This document shows positions 1 to 9,571 of a stretch of 64,000 nt of DNA, one piece after another. The first letter of the stretch is position 1, and every line of letters begins with the position of its first letter. The notes beneath the pieces are model-generated. The model was not told the origin of the DNA. It ran no database searches and worked only from the letters and a program-made list of their open reading frames with translations. The DNA comes from Macrosoma leucophasiata (lineage: Eukaryota > Arthropoda > Insecta > Lepidoptera > Hedylidae), in assembly GCA_036365455.1 (NCBI GenBank), contig JAWQUS010000011.1, forward strand, positions 9,100,001-9,164,000, read 5' to 3'. The position numbers were made by a program, and so were the translations under genes.

Positions 1-290
1 CTGCTCGCTGCCGGTGCCTCCTGTATAATTGTAGGGGGGGTGGCCGGGGTGCAGGGGGGTGGAGGGGGTGAAATGTTCGGCGAAAGAGTTGCCATGACTG
101 CCGTCACCGCCTGGTATGCTGCCGCCGCCGCAATCGCCGCCGCGTCCGTCGATGAAGTGGTCGATCCCGGCGAGGGTATGTGCCTTGGAGGGGGGGGCGT
201 CCTTAAAATGGAGTCCCTTGGACGAAAAGGATTCGCCGGGTCAAACCTTCCCCCGAGTCGGGATGGATCCCCGTCATCAGAGTCGCTCAT
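1..290 (-). CDS. R1 non-LTR retrotransposon ORF1, N-terminal part (runs off the left edge)
   Basis: On the minus strand an ATG at 290-288 opens a frame that stays open to position 1 (96 codons). The peptide begins MSDSDDGDPSRLGG and becomes rich in proline, alanine and serine, with runs such as AAAIAAAAA and SPPPPP. I recognise no domain in this piece. The assignment to R1 ORF1 (the gag-like, nucleic-acid-binding protein of R1 elements) rests on position: the element joins 28S rDNA 74 bp downstream of the R2 site, the known R1 target, in the same orientation as the 28S gene. The frame is GC-rich compared with the leader upstream of it. The zinc-knuckle end and ORF2 would lie outside the window. 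Confidence 0.6.
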   Translation of the reverse strand, partial: MSDSDDGDPSRLGGRFDPANPFRPRDSILRTPPPPRHIPSPGSTTSSTDAAAIAAAAAYQAVTAVMATLSPNISPPPPPCTPATPPTIIQEAPAAS

Positions 291-1345
291 TTTAGAATTT
301 TTTATACGTCAAGTGGGGCGTTCGTGTATTGACGCTACGCAACCCAACGCAGAGACAGGTCGAGTTTTTGTAGCGACGAGAGACACGAAAAATAATGTAA
401 ATTTTGACCAAGAAAATAAAGTCCAAATTTGAACAGCACAAAATTACAAGTAAAAACAAATACAAATAACAGGCACAACAGGCAGAGTCAGGCGCAAACA
501 GGCACAAATAGGCACAAAAATACAAAAATGTGAAAATTGTCAAAGGCAATAAGTGGCAGTAATAAGGCACCAAATAAGCACTAAAAGGCACTAGTAAGCG
601 CTAATAGGCACTAATAGGCACTACTGGTCTCTATTAGGCACTACACTGTCAGACACACCAAGTAAACAATCTATAAAAGTCAAACTGACACCTGTCAGGT
701 GACAGCTGTCAGTGACGTCGGAGACGTCACCCGCCGGCGCCACAGATACCTAATAGCGGTGTCACAACTATACACTATGGACAGCACAAAAGTTCTAATA
801 AGCTAACAACACAGAAAGAAAGTACTTGCTAAATCTAAATAAACTAAAATTACTAAGCAGTCTATTGCAAACACACCTAATTTACTGTCTATAGGCGGAA
901 ACGTCGGACGTCAGTGACTGCTGTCATAGACGTCACGCACTGTCCTTCCACGCCACACTACGCTAACCTATACTAACCTAAAAACTATACAAAGGAAAAT
1001 ACGGAAAAAGCGAATAAGGCACAGGAAAAGTCAATTAAAAGTACTTAGCCCGGTTCACGGAGGGGTGCTTTCGGGACTCGACGCCCAGTCCTAGGGCGGA
1101 ATCACCGAAATTCGGGAGCACGTGGGAGCACGTGGGCCCGGCACACACACCGATCACAAAGTGTAACAATCACAGTAAATCACATCCAAAGACACAGTAA
1201 ATTCACAATATAGTAAAGTTAACACAAAAGAGATATAGTTATAGCAACAAATTAAAAACAATCTAGATGCACTAGAACTTGCGCAATAAACACATAGGCA
1301 CCGAGCACCGAGAGCACGTCCGCACCGCACGGAGGTCGGAGCCGA
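1..1345 (-). mobile_element. R1-type non-LTR retrotransposon, 5' end and leader
   Basis: Reading the minus strand, 28S sequence ends in CCCACTGTCCCTATCTAC and changes at about 1345 to unrelated sequence. R1 elements of insects insert in exactly this stretch. Between the junction and the ORF1 start at 290 lies a leader of about 1.05 kb. It contains a cluster of short AGGCAC-type repeats (about 475-645), TGTCAG/GACGTC motifs (about 690-740 and 895-940) and a doubled GAGCACGTGG (about 1110-1130). Only the 5' end is present, so the element's integrity cannot be judged. Confidence 0.65.
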
Positions 1346-1361
1346 AGTAGATAGGGACAGT

Positions 1362-1419
<58 letters not shown>
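1346..1419 (-). rRNA. 28S rRNA gene segment between the R2 and R1 insertion sites (74 bp)
   Basis: The minus strand reads TAGCCAAATGCCTCGTCATC and continues through the conserved 28S block to CCCTATCTACT. This is the well-known stretch between the R2 site and the R1 site; the length here is 74 bp, the spacing known for insects. It is flanked by R2 on one side and R1 on the other, so this rDNA unit carries both elements. Confidence 0.9.
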
Positions 1420-4400
1420 TTTCTGCCACACAGTGCCATCGTCTAGTGAACGCTGGATATAATCATTATGGCTGGGCAGACACACCCTGAGACTCCTCTG
1501 CCCATCGACTTTGATACCGTGTAGTATTTGGCCAGTTGGTAGTTAAATACTGATTCTTTATGTTAATTCAATTGGAGTCGCGTTAATTTAATAAAAAAGC
1601 ACAGGGTGGGTGTGCGAGAATCAGTCGGTGCCTGACCTCCGCCCCTTTCCACCGGATTACGACCCGTCGCGCAGCACACCCAGCTGCGTCGACGTCATCT
1701 GGTTGAATCTCGTCCAGTTCATGTGGGAGCCTCTAAGCGCCCTTATCGGCACAACATATAACGTGGCCTGGTCCAGTCCCACGATCTCTCTGAGATCATT
1801 GTAGGAACCGAGACTCAAGACACCTCGCCAGGAGACGGTACAGGATGTGGCGCGGACGCACTGCCTGCCGGGTAGTCCCAGTCTGCCTGCAACCATTTCA
1901 ACTAACTCCGCGTGAGAGCCGTATTTGTTACGTTTCTCACGGTGGAGCTCGTCTAACGGACGCTGGCCCGACACTACCTGCGCATCCACGATCACCCCGA
2001 CCCCGCCCCGACTGGCAATAATGTCCGGCTTACGCCGGCCAATGGTGGTCCTGAACTCCGGCTCGATCTCTACAGTCCACCCTTTGTCCTTCATCGCTTG
2101 CGCGACGAATTGTACGATGCCGTTGTGACGCTCAATGCGGCCGCCGTGCGTTCTGTGACACTGCTGTATGGTGTGAGCCGTCGTCTCCCTGACCAAGCAA
2201 CCTGCACGGCAGTTCAACTCGAGCCCACCCCCGTCTCGGCGACCCCTACTCACACGAATACGAGAGGGTAGTGCGTTGACGTGAGTGTGCACAAATTGCA
2301 CGTAGTCTCGGCCGCTTACTGTATGGCTCAAGTCCTTAATCCACTTCGTGGTAGCGGGAACGCGGGCGGATTCGCGTAATTCGAACCCGTCCACCGAGCC
2401 ATAAAGTCCTTCACGCCAGAACAGCTGCACGGATGGTATGTGCGTGACTGGGTTTTCTTTCGAGAACCTGCGAACCTGCCCGCTAGCCCACCTCAGCTTC
2501 GTCCGGATCTTTTTGCTCTTGGCGGCGGCCCTCGCCGCAGACCATTGCGACGAACGTAGCGCCCCGTATCTTCGTACCACGAGATCGGGGACACATGTCC
2601 GCAGCGCAGGTATCGCTAGACCTCCGTCCTTGGCCGAGGCGTGAAAGTAGGCAGTTGGAACGTCCGCAGGGAGCCTGAGCCAATTCCGTACTGCTTTCCG
2701 GATCTCAATGTCGAGCATTCGCAGTCGATCATCCGTGATGTTACCTAACACGAAACCGTGAAGGAACTTAGGGATGAGGTGCGTCCTTAGGATCTCAAGC
2801 CTCTGTTGAGGTTTAAGAGGGGCCTTGGTGATGTTTCTAAGGGCCTCCCGCACCGAATGCTCTAACACCACGCATCCAGTGGCGCTGAAGTCTACTCCAA
2901 GGTATCGCCAGCGTTCCACACAAGACACCTGCTTAACTAGCCTACCGCCGATTCTGAAAATTCTATCGGTCAGGTAGTGGTGTTTCTTGCGCTTCCCGTC
3001 TGGCACCAACGAAAGCACACAGCTCTTGGAGGGACTCAGATTTAAACCCATTCTCGCGCTCGCCTCATTCACCCGGTCGATCGACTCCTGCATTCCCACA
3101 CGTGAACCTGCGAACAGGACCAAGTCGTCGGCGTAGGCAAGAGCAGTCACTCGCTCGCCCTCCAAACAATAGCCGACGCTTGGTGGAAGGGACGCAAGAA
3201 TCAGATCCAAAACCAGGTTAAAGAGAATCGGCGATAAGGGGTCGCCTTGACGGACCCCCCGGCCCACTTTTACAGGAGCAGACACCTCGCCCCGGGTGGT
3301 CAGCGTCGTGGACGCGCACCCATAAATTCGGGCGAGATAGTCGCAGAAAGCCTTCGGGAGGCCCCTCGCTTTCAGCATATCGATCAGCGCCCTGTGGGAA
3401 ACCGTATCGAAAGCCTTGGCGAAGTCGAGCACTGCCACGTGCGCCTTACGCAACTTCCTCCTGCTATCCCCCAGTACAGCATCCAGCACCGCGGTATTCT
3501 CCATGGTGCCGTCCGCACAGATGAAACCTCTCTGTCGTACATCAGGGGGGCAACAAGCCAGCAGCCTCTTCGCTAATATGGCGTGGAAATGACGGAGTGC
3601 CACAGACGCGATCGTAATCGGTCTGTAGTCACCCGGTCCCGCCGGCTCAGCATTTTTTGCGAGAAAGACTGTCCGACATTGTTGTAGTGAGTCAGGTATG
3701 GTACCCTCGGCCATCCATTCGTTAAACAGAGCCGCAATCGCGCATTCCGGGACCTTACGCCATTCCGAGGGGCGAATGCCATCCGGGCCGGCAGCGGCTC
3801 TACCATCAATGCGTGACTCCCGAACCTCCTCAACGGAGACGGGAGACCACAGGGGCGTGAAGTCCCGCGTGACCACCTCAGGCTGGCTGCTGCGCCTTAA
3901 TGCTGCTATATCCTTATCCCCTGGCCCACTTGCATTCGACACATGTTCCATTATTGGGCGCCAATATGCCTCTAATTTTGCCAGGGGGTGTCTCTGTTGG
4001 CCATACGCTCCTTCAATCACCTCTGCGGCCGCATGACTTCGGCACTTTCGATAAAGTCCCTGCACTCTCGCGTACTCCATTCTCCGTCTGTCTTGGCCGG
4101 TAAAAGCAGTATCGTTCGATCTAGGCCGACCAGCAGCAGCCCCCGCGGAGCACTGATTGAGTCTTTTCCGCGCTGCCCTCGCAAGGAGTTTAGCGAGGAT
4201 CGGATCTCTCTCAGGCTCATTTGGGGGCGTCACTGCAGGGGTTTCTACGCTAGGCGGGTGTTCCTCGGCAAGCTGAATCTCCGGCTGCGCTCGCACTTCC
4301 GATGTTAAAGGAGCAGCGGGGGGGAGCGTCGTTTTCTGTACCATGTCATATTCGGACTTGCATTTAAGCACCAGCTCCTTGTATGAGGTGCTTCGCCTTT

Positions 4401-5505
4401 GGCCTTTGACTGCCTCCAGCGACCTGCCAAAATTCTGCAGGCGCTCCATTAACTCCATGTTCCCACAACTGCCCTTCTCCACCAAAATACGTGCCTCCAC
4501 GCGTGCCATCAACTCAAGTTCCTCAGTGCGCCACCTGCGCTTCAACTCCTTCGGAGCAGCCTCTTTGTTTGCCTCAACGGGGTGAGCGCGCCGCTTGTGC
4601 ACGCCCAGACCCCGTAAGTTCGCAAATACTCTTCCACATACTGGGCAAGTCTCACCAGCGACCATCTCTTCAGACGAGTTCGCCGCCCGACGAGCCGTAA
4701 TATTTTGAGCCCCGCTCACCGGCTCCGGTGGGAGACCAGTGGGGACCCTTTCATTCTGGGTACTCATAGCGGTTTTCAAAAAGTAGGAGCACGAGGGGTG
4801 CTAGCCCCCGTGCCCCTATTCGCCCACAGTTATCACAAAAGCTCTACCCAACGGTAACTGCTAGACTTTGGAACACAAGGTCCCACATCAGAGCTCTACT
4901 ATTCGAGGGCATTACCCCCCGGGCGTAGGCAATAAAAGCGCGCTCCCGGTCAAAGACCTAGAGAAGGGCTGTATGCGCCAGAAGGTGTATGTCCTCGTTA
5001 TGAATCAAGACAGCCAGCGAGGAAATCAACCCGTATCGGTTTCACCAGGTCAACGTATTTTAGGCTGTCCCCCCCTCCTGTATTAGTTAATAGCAGCGGT
5101 GCCACGAGCAGGCTACAGGTAGGAGTTGGGCGTCACTAGTTGCAGCTAGCTTACCCCATTACAGTGTCGGATGTGCATGATCCCAGTCCCGCGGTTAACC
5201 GACGCACCACGAAACCGGTACAACATACCAACACTGGAGTAACTCACGCTTAATACCCGTTAGGGCGAGCCGCGGGTTCGGAAAGGACCGATAGGAAGCC
5301 CTAACCTACCGCGATGGAGACCCTAGCCTGAAGGGAGGATAGGATCGGCTCCATAAGCGTTATTGACTTCATCTCACCAGATGCATCGTTGAAATGGTAT
5401 CTCTCAAGCGTTCGTGTATTGAACGCACAAAAAGTAATGCAGGAGGTAGGCCGTGGTCGGAACAAGTGCCCGAACCCTGCCCCCAACCTGATATCTACAT
5501 CATGG
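1420..5505 (-). mobile_element. R2 non-LTR retrotransposon, apparently full length (about 4.09 kb)
   Basis: The element fills the space between 28S sequence ending CTCTCTTAA (at 5506 on the minus strand) and 28S sequence starting TAGCCAAATG (at 1419), the canonical R2 target. It has a leader of about 740 bp, one ORF (ending at 1657) and a 3' UTR of about 237 bp. The GG normally found after CTCTCTTAA is replaced by CC, so the 5' junction is slightly altered, as is common for R2 5' junctions. R2 leaders of many arthropods start with an HDV-like self-cleaving ribozyme; I did not fold this one. No frameshift or stop interrupts the ORF. Confidence 0.92.
1657..4767 (-). CDS. R2 protein: zinc finger, Myb motif, reverse transcriptase, restriction-like endonuclease
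   Basis: The single R2 protein nicks 28S rDNA and reverse-transcribes the R2 RNA onto the cut (target-primed reverse transcription). From the ATG at 4767 it is 1036 aa; the frame opens slightly upstream at a TTG, and R2 start codons are often non-canonical. Visible in order: one C2H2 finger (CPVCGRVF...HKRRAH) near residues 41-62; a Myb-like stretch KRRWRTEELEL near 76-87; the RT with AYADDLVLF around residue 545; a C-terminal C-X3-C-X7-H-X4-C knuckle (CRAGC...H...C); and the endonuclease motif KPD with a second acid in VDAQV. A single N-terminal finger is the Bombyx-type R2 arrangement. The length is a little below that of the Bombyx protein. The ORF is unbroken, so the copy may be active. 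Confidence 0.95.
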   Translation of the reverse strand: MSTQNERVPTGLPPEPVSGAQNITARRAANSSEEMVAGETCPVCGRVFANLRGLGVHKRRAHPVEANKEAAPKELKRRWRTEELELMARVEARILVEKGSCGNMELMERLQNFGRSLEAVKGQRRSTSYKELVLKCKSEYDMVQKTTLPPAAPLTSEVRAQPEIQLAEEHPPSVETPAVTPPNEPERDPILAKLLARAARKRLNQCSAGAAAGRPRSNDTAFTGQDRRRMEYARVQGLYRKCRSHAAAEVIEGAYGQQRHPLAKLEAYWRPIMEHVSNASGPGDKDIAALRRSSQPEVVTRDFTPLWSPVSVEEVRESRIDGRAAAGPDGIRPSEWRKVPECAIAALFNEWMAEGTIPDSLQQCRTVFLAKNAEPAGPGDYRPITIASVALRHFHAILAKRLLACCPPDVRQRGFICADGTMENTAVLDAVLGDSRRKLRKAHVAVLDFAKAFDTVSHRALIDMLKARGLPKAFCDYLARIYGCASTTLTTRGEVSAPVKVGRGVRQGDPLSPILFNLVLDLILASLPPSVGYCLEGERVTALAYADDLVLFAGSRVGMQESIDRVNEASARMGLNLSPSKSCVLSLVPDGKRKKHHYLTDRIFRIGGRLVKQVSCVERWRYLGVDFSATGCVVLEHSVREALRNITKAPLKPQQRLEILRTHLIPKFLHGFVLGNITDDRLRMLDIEIRKAVRNWLRLPADVPTAYFHASAKDGGLAIPALRTCVPDLVVRRYGALRSSQWSAARAAAKSKKIRTKLRWASGQVRRFSKENPVTHIPSVQLFWREGLYGSVDGFELRESARVPATTKWIKDLSHTVSGRDYVQFVHTHVNALPSRIRVSRGRRDGGGLELNCRAGCLVRETTAHTIQQCHRTHGGRIERHNGIVQFVAQAMKDKGWTVEIEPEFRTTIGRRKPDIIASRGGVGVIVDAQVVSGQRPLDELHREKRNKYGSHAELVEMVAGRLGLPGRQCVRATSCTVSWRGVLSLGSYNDLREIVGLDQATLYVVPIRALRGSHMNWTRFNQMTSTQLGVLRDGS

Positions 5506-5596
<91 letters not shown>

Positions 5597-5620
5597 CGTC
5601 AACACCCGCGAGGGCCATCG

Positions 5621-5654
<34 letters not shown>

Positions 5655-6573
5655 CTTGTCCGTGCCAGTTCTGAGCTGACCGTTGAACGGCGGTCGTACA
5701 GAACCGCGCCGAGACGCGCGCACGAGACGCGCACTAGACGCGGCCTTGCGGCTAGGAAGATCCGCGGAAGGCCGGAACGCGGGTCCGGATTCCGCCCGCA
5801 CGCGACCCGCGTTTCCGCGTGTCACGCACGAGCATCGACCAGGCCCGGCACCGGCCGCATCCGCTTCCCGTCCAAACCCGACACGCCCCGGTCCTCAGAG
5901 CCAATCCTTATTCCGAAGTTACGGATCCAATTTGCCGACTTCCCTTACCTACATTATTCTATCGACTAGAGGCTCTTCACCTTGAAGACCTGCTGCGGAT
6001 ATGGGTACGAACCGGCGCGACATCTCCACGTACATCCCTCACCTGAATTTGGACGGACCTTGAGTCCGCAGAGAGTATCCGGACACCGCCGCAAATGCGG
6101 TGCTCTTCGCGTTCCGAACCATATCTCCCTTCTATAGGATTCCATGGAACTCGAACGCTCAGGCAGAAAAGAAAACTCTTCCCGGACCCCTCGGCGGCGT
6201 CTTCAGGCCACTTTGGGTTACCCCGTCGAACACTCGCTTAAAAACGAGGGAACGATTATTGAAACGGTTCCGCTGCCGGGTTCCGGAATAGGAACCGGAT
6301 TCCCTTTCGCTCAAAGGGCGTTATTTATCACATCAATATAAATATTAATAAGAATAAACACGCATCATCGACATAAGATCTCTCCTTGAGCTTAGGATCG
6401 ACTGACTCGCGAGCAACTACTGTTCACGCGAAACCCTTCTCCACGTCAGTCCTCCAGGGCCTCGCTGGAGTATTTGCTACTACCACCAAGATCTGCACCG
6501 ACGGAGGCTCCAAGCGGGCTCACGCTTAGACCTTTCTGCGCTCTCCGCCGCGCACGTCCTACTCGTTACGGCA
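5506..6573 (-). rRNA. 28S rRNA gene fragment upstream of the R2 site (about 1.07 kb)
   Basis: The minus strand carries conserved 28S sequence, for example GAGCGAAAGGGAATCCGGTT, CCGCAGCAGGTCTTCAAGG and AACGGCGGGAGTAACTATGA, ending at the R2 insertion site. An AT-rich stretch (about 6326-6360) lies where insect 28S has its expansion loop with the hidden break. The gene is truncated: around 6573 the rDNA stops inside the 28S gene and unrelated AT-rich sequence begins. No 18S, 5.8S or spacer is seen, so this is a fragment or the edge of an array, not a complete unit. Confidence 0.93.
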
Positions 6574-6954
6574 TAATATATACACATTAAATATTTTTCT
6601 GAGTCGAGAACAATATCCGCAAAATTCGTATTTTTGATAATTCGTGAAATAAAATCAACAATTTTATAAATGTCAAATGTCAATTGCCCGCCATTATGAC
6701 GTACACTTTTTATTTTGATGTATTACCGAAACTGGACAGGCAATGCAATTTTCAATAAATATAAATTAACTACGTTAAGAAAAACCGACTTCAAAACTGA
6801 AAAGTAAAAAATAATGATTTCATTGTAATTATATACTACCTATTATTTATATGTGCTATTTACTAATAGGTTTAAAGTCGGTGCCAAACCTTAAACAAAT
6901 AATAATATTTTAATCACTTAAATATGAATACGAGCAAATTAATATAGTGAACAA
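6574..6954. repeat. AT-rich sequence with copy 1 of an 'AACCGACTTCAAAACTGAA' repeat
   Basis: No gene is seen. From about 6765 the sequence GTTAAGAAAAACCGACTTC starts an interspersed repeat. It ends, after an inserted SINE-C tail, with ACCGACTTCAAACCTATTAG near 7050-7075. A related copy in opposite orientation lies at about 22480-22850. Confidence 0.5.
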
Positions 6955-7052
6955 AACGTAACCGGCGAATCGTGGGTGTTTGCATGTATGCTTGAATTCA
7001 TGCATTTACCTCTGCCTACCCCTTCGGGGATTACAGGCGTGAAGTTTGGCAC
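6955..7052 (+). repeat. SINE-C fragment (3' end only)
   Basis: This matches the last ~100 bp of the tRNA-derived SINE-C family (full copies at 13369-13679 and 35946-36250). It runs from ACGTAACCGGCGAATCGTGG to CCCCTTCGGGGATTACAGGC and GTGAAG. The tRNA head is missing. Confidence 0.7.
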
Positions 7053-7269
7053 CGACTTCAAACCTATTAGTAAATCCCTACTAATCCCTACTTCCCTACT
7101 ATAATATTATAAATGTGAAAGTAACTCTGTCTGTCTGTTACCTTTTCACGTCCAAACGAGAGAACCGATTTTGATGAAAGAATCATGGCAAGTTTCATAC
7201 ATTGATTTGTACAAAAAAAGTTAAAAAGAGGTACAAAGTAAAACGGATCAGAAATATTATCTAGGGAAC

Positions 7270-7630
7270 TAGATCTAGATGTAAGAAAGAGACTTTGTGT
7301 GAATGATAGTATCGGTGTAAAAATGAAAAAAGGCATGCTCCGATGGTTCGGGCATATAGAAAGAATGTCGAATGAGCGAATGACTAAACAGATATACAAT
7401 GCGAATGTGGATGGTTGCAGAGGCCCAGGAAGACCAAGGCTGACCTACCATGACCAAATAGGTCGAGTTCTGTCTGATGGTAGGGTCAAAAGTCTTAGGA
7501 ATCGGCGTGCATGTATGAAGAGAATGATGAAGGTAGACAAGGCACGAAAGGTTTGTCAGAACCGGGATGTCTGGCGCTCTACACTCTCTGCCTACCCCGT
7601 TAGGGACCTGGCGTGAAGATACATATACAT
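7270..7630 (+). mobile_element. 5'-truncated LINE with an 11-bp target-site duplication
   Basis: The direct repeat ATCTAGGGAAC occurs at 7259-7269 and again at 7631-7641, bracketing 361 bp that encode the end of a non-LTR reverse transcriptase. The 3' end CTGCCTACCCCGTTAGGGAC ... GGCGTGAAG is followed by a short ATACATATACAT tail. This is a typical dead-on-arrival LINE insertion. Its 3' end resembles the tail of SINE-C (see findings). Confidence 0.85.
7272..7616 (+). pseudogene. C-terminal tail of a LINE reverse transcriptase
   Basis: The frame reads DLDVRKRLCVND, then KKGMLRWFGHIERM, GPGRPRLTYHDQIGRVL, NRRACMKRMM and VWRSTLSAYP, and stops at 7616. This RLRWFGHVxRM...GRPRxxW...RWRSVVSAYP pattern is the usual C-terminus of a lepidopteran non-LTR retrotransposon polyprotein. 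The palm, fingers and endonuclease are absent, so it is a remnant and not a host gene. Confidence 0.85.
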
Positions 7631-7641
7631 ATCTAGGGAAC

Positions 7642-7900
7642 CTAAAGAACATTTTCTGGTATGTAAATTATTTTTAAATCACCGTAATAAAAATCGTCTT
7701 TCCTAACAACAGTAGAAGCACTCCATACTAAAGTTCAATTTCAAACTTTTTATTCCGGAGAGTTAAAAATATTTTAAGTATCAGGAAATGTTGTATAAGT
7801 TCACTGGATAATATTTCCATGCTGTTTTACCGTGTACCATTTTTTCATTTTTTCTGTACAAATCTTGCCATAATCCTTTGGTACAGAGATAGAGTTGACT
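7642..7900. other. AT-rich intergenic sequence
   Basis: Nothing recognisable; no coding frame or repeat that I can match elsewhere in the window. Confidence 0.4.
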
Positions 7901-7904
7901 TTGA

Positions 7905-8952
7905 GAAAGAACATAGGCTTCTTTTTGTCTCCTTTTATTATCCCCATCCCCCTAAAATAGGGGGTGGAAATTTGTATGGAGCATCCTAAAATTTTCAAGA
8001 TAGAAAGTTAAGTGTCGGTATGTGAACTCTTTGAGTTTAACAAACAATACGTACATCATTTTTTTTTAGAAATCTGCTTCCATCCCTTTAATATGGGGGA
8101 TGAAATTTGAAGGTATTGGGCTTTACGGCAATGTTCAAGCTGGAAAGCCAGAAATAGGTATGCGGACTCTTTGTTACTAAAAAAAACAACATTTGCTTAT
8201 TATTGAATTATTTTTTTTAAGAAATCTGTCCCACCCCCTAAAATAGCCAAAAATTGGTGTCCAGACTCTTTGTTACTAAAGAAAACAACGTTAAAGTTCT
8301 TAAAATATATACTTTTTTTTTTGGAAATCTGCCCCAAGCCTCTAAGAGGAGGTGATAGTTTGTACAGGTATTTGTCAGTTTTAAATGCCGTTTTTTATGT
8401 CGTGAAAGTGGCAAACAAGCATGCAGTTCACATTGATGTTAAGTGATGACTGCAGCCTATAGACACCCACACAAAGACCAGAGGTCAAAATGTTACCACT
8501 TCTGAGGCCTAAGGTGTTATGCCTCTGTGCCGGAAATTACAGGGCCGTACATTACCACCTGACCGGAACACGATAGTGCTGAACACTACCATTTAGTGGC
8601 AAGTATATTAGGTAATTCGGTGGTATCTAAGCCTAAAATGTGTTTTTTGAAATTTGCCTGAAAATTGGTTTACAGGCTTCTTATGTTATGTACGAAAAAT
8701 AGTTGCATCAATATTGGTATGGGACTTAATTTTCAAGGTGGAATATTAGCGAACAGGCTCTTTGGTACAAAAAAAAAAGATAAAGCAGTATCTATAAATA
8801 AAACAAATAATAATGCTTTTGGCAAAAGATAAGAGGCAGTGTTACCAATTTCCTTTGATGGATGGGAGTCACATGTTTTTTAAAACGCGCTAACGCTGTC
8901 TTTTTGATCTGCACTTAAGTCGGGGCAGCGGCCGCGCTACCTATGCTCTGAA
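7905..8952. repeat. Repeat element W, copy 1, with ~140-bp tandem units
   Basis: Units begin at about 7945, 8083, 8230 and 8330. Each starts with a small palindrome of the type CCCCTAAAATAGGGGG followed by GGAAATTTGTA and later AAAGTTAAG...GGACTCTTTG. The block contains a SINE-A copy and ends with AAAACGCGCTAACGCTGTC ... GCAGCGGCCGCGCTACC. A longer copy lies at 30053-31712. The class of the parent element is not recognised. Confidence 0.7.
8398..8633 (-). repeat. SINE-A copy inside element W
   Basis: SINE-A is a ~290-bp interspersed repeat defined here by many copies in the window. Read in sense it starts ACTGGTGGTAGAGCTCCAGT, contains GAGCTCC-AGTGAC-GGAGCTC (a 7-bp hairpin), and ends GTTTGCCACTTCCATTACAT followed by A's. 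This copy lacks the first ~40 bp. Confidence 0.75.
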
Positions 8953-8959
8953 TTCCAAA

Positions 8960-9055
8960 GCCACTAACGCAACTAACGCCACCAAAACCACCACTACCAA
9001 CACCACCAATGCCACCAACACCCACTAACTCTACCAAATACCTAAAAATTCTGTG
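8960..9055. repeat. Imperfect ACC microsatellite
   Basis: ACC/CCA triplets dominate (ACCAAAACCACCACTACCAA and onward). Confidence 0.6.
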
Positions 9056-9059
9056 ACAA

Positions 9060-9352
9060 TTTGAGGCGTCTACTTGCTACTATTATTGATATCGAGAAAA
9101 AAATATATGAAAAAAAAACACGTTTATTGTATGCCCCCTTGAACCTTTTAATATTTTCATTTTTTATTTTTTGTACTTAATTTTGTCGTTATAGCGGTAG
9201 CAGAAATACATAATTTCTGAAAATTGTAGCTTTCTAGCTACCTATCAATGTATATGAGATACAGCCTGGTGGCAGACAGACGGACGGACAGACAGACGGC
9301 GGAGGATTAGTAATAGGGTCCGTTTTTACCTTTTAGTTACGGAAGCCTAAAA
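9060..9352 (+). repeat. 'GCCGGCCAAGTGCG / GGGTCCGTTTT' family repeat, 3' part
   Basis: The end GGACAGACAGACGGCGG ... TAATAGGGTCCGTTTTTACC ... GGAAGCCTAAAAA is a widespread arthropod interspersed repeat end. A longer copy is at 39218-39530 and a copy split by a LINE at 19823-20560. I do not assign its class. Confidence 0.6.
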
Positions 9353-9571
9353 AAGATAGAAGATAGAGAATAGTTTCAAATTAGCATTTATTGAAATGAT
9401 TAAGTATTCATTACACATTTCTAAACGCACGCGTAATACTTTACAATTTTTAAAAAAATAACAATACACATAATAATTTATGTATACATTTTAAATAGTT
9501 TATGAACGCATGCATAAATGTCAATCAATACTTACAGAATTTAACAAAAAAAAAATAACAAAAATTGAGAG

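Noticed and set aside
40..432. Plus-strand frame of 130 aa at the left edge
   Set aside because: It is the shadow of the R1 ORF1 frame on the minus strand and runs on into the R1 leader.
1925..4700. Many plus- and minus-strand frames over R2
   Set aside because: They are antisense or out-of-frame shadows of the R2 ORF.
5683..6341. Plus-strand frames over the 28S fragment
   Set aside because: They lie within conserved rRNA sequence; rRNA is not translated and the peptides match nothing.
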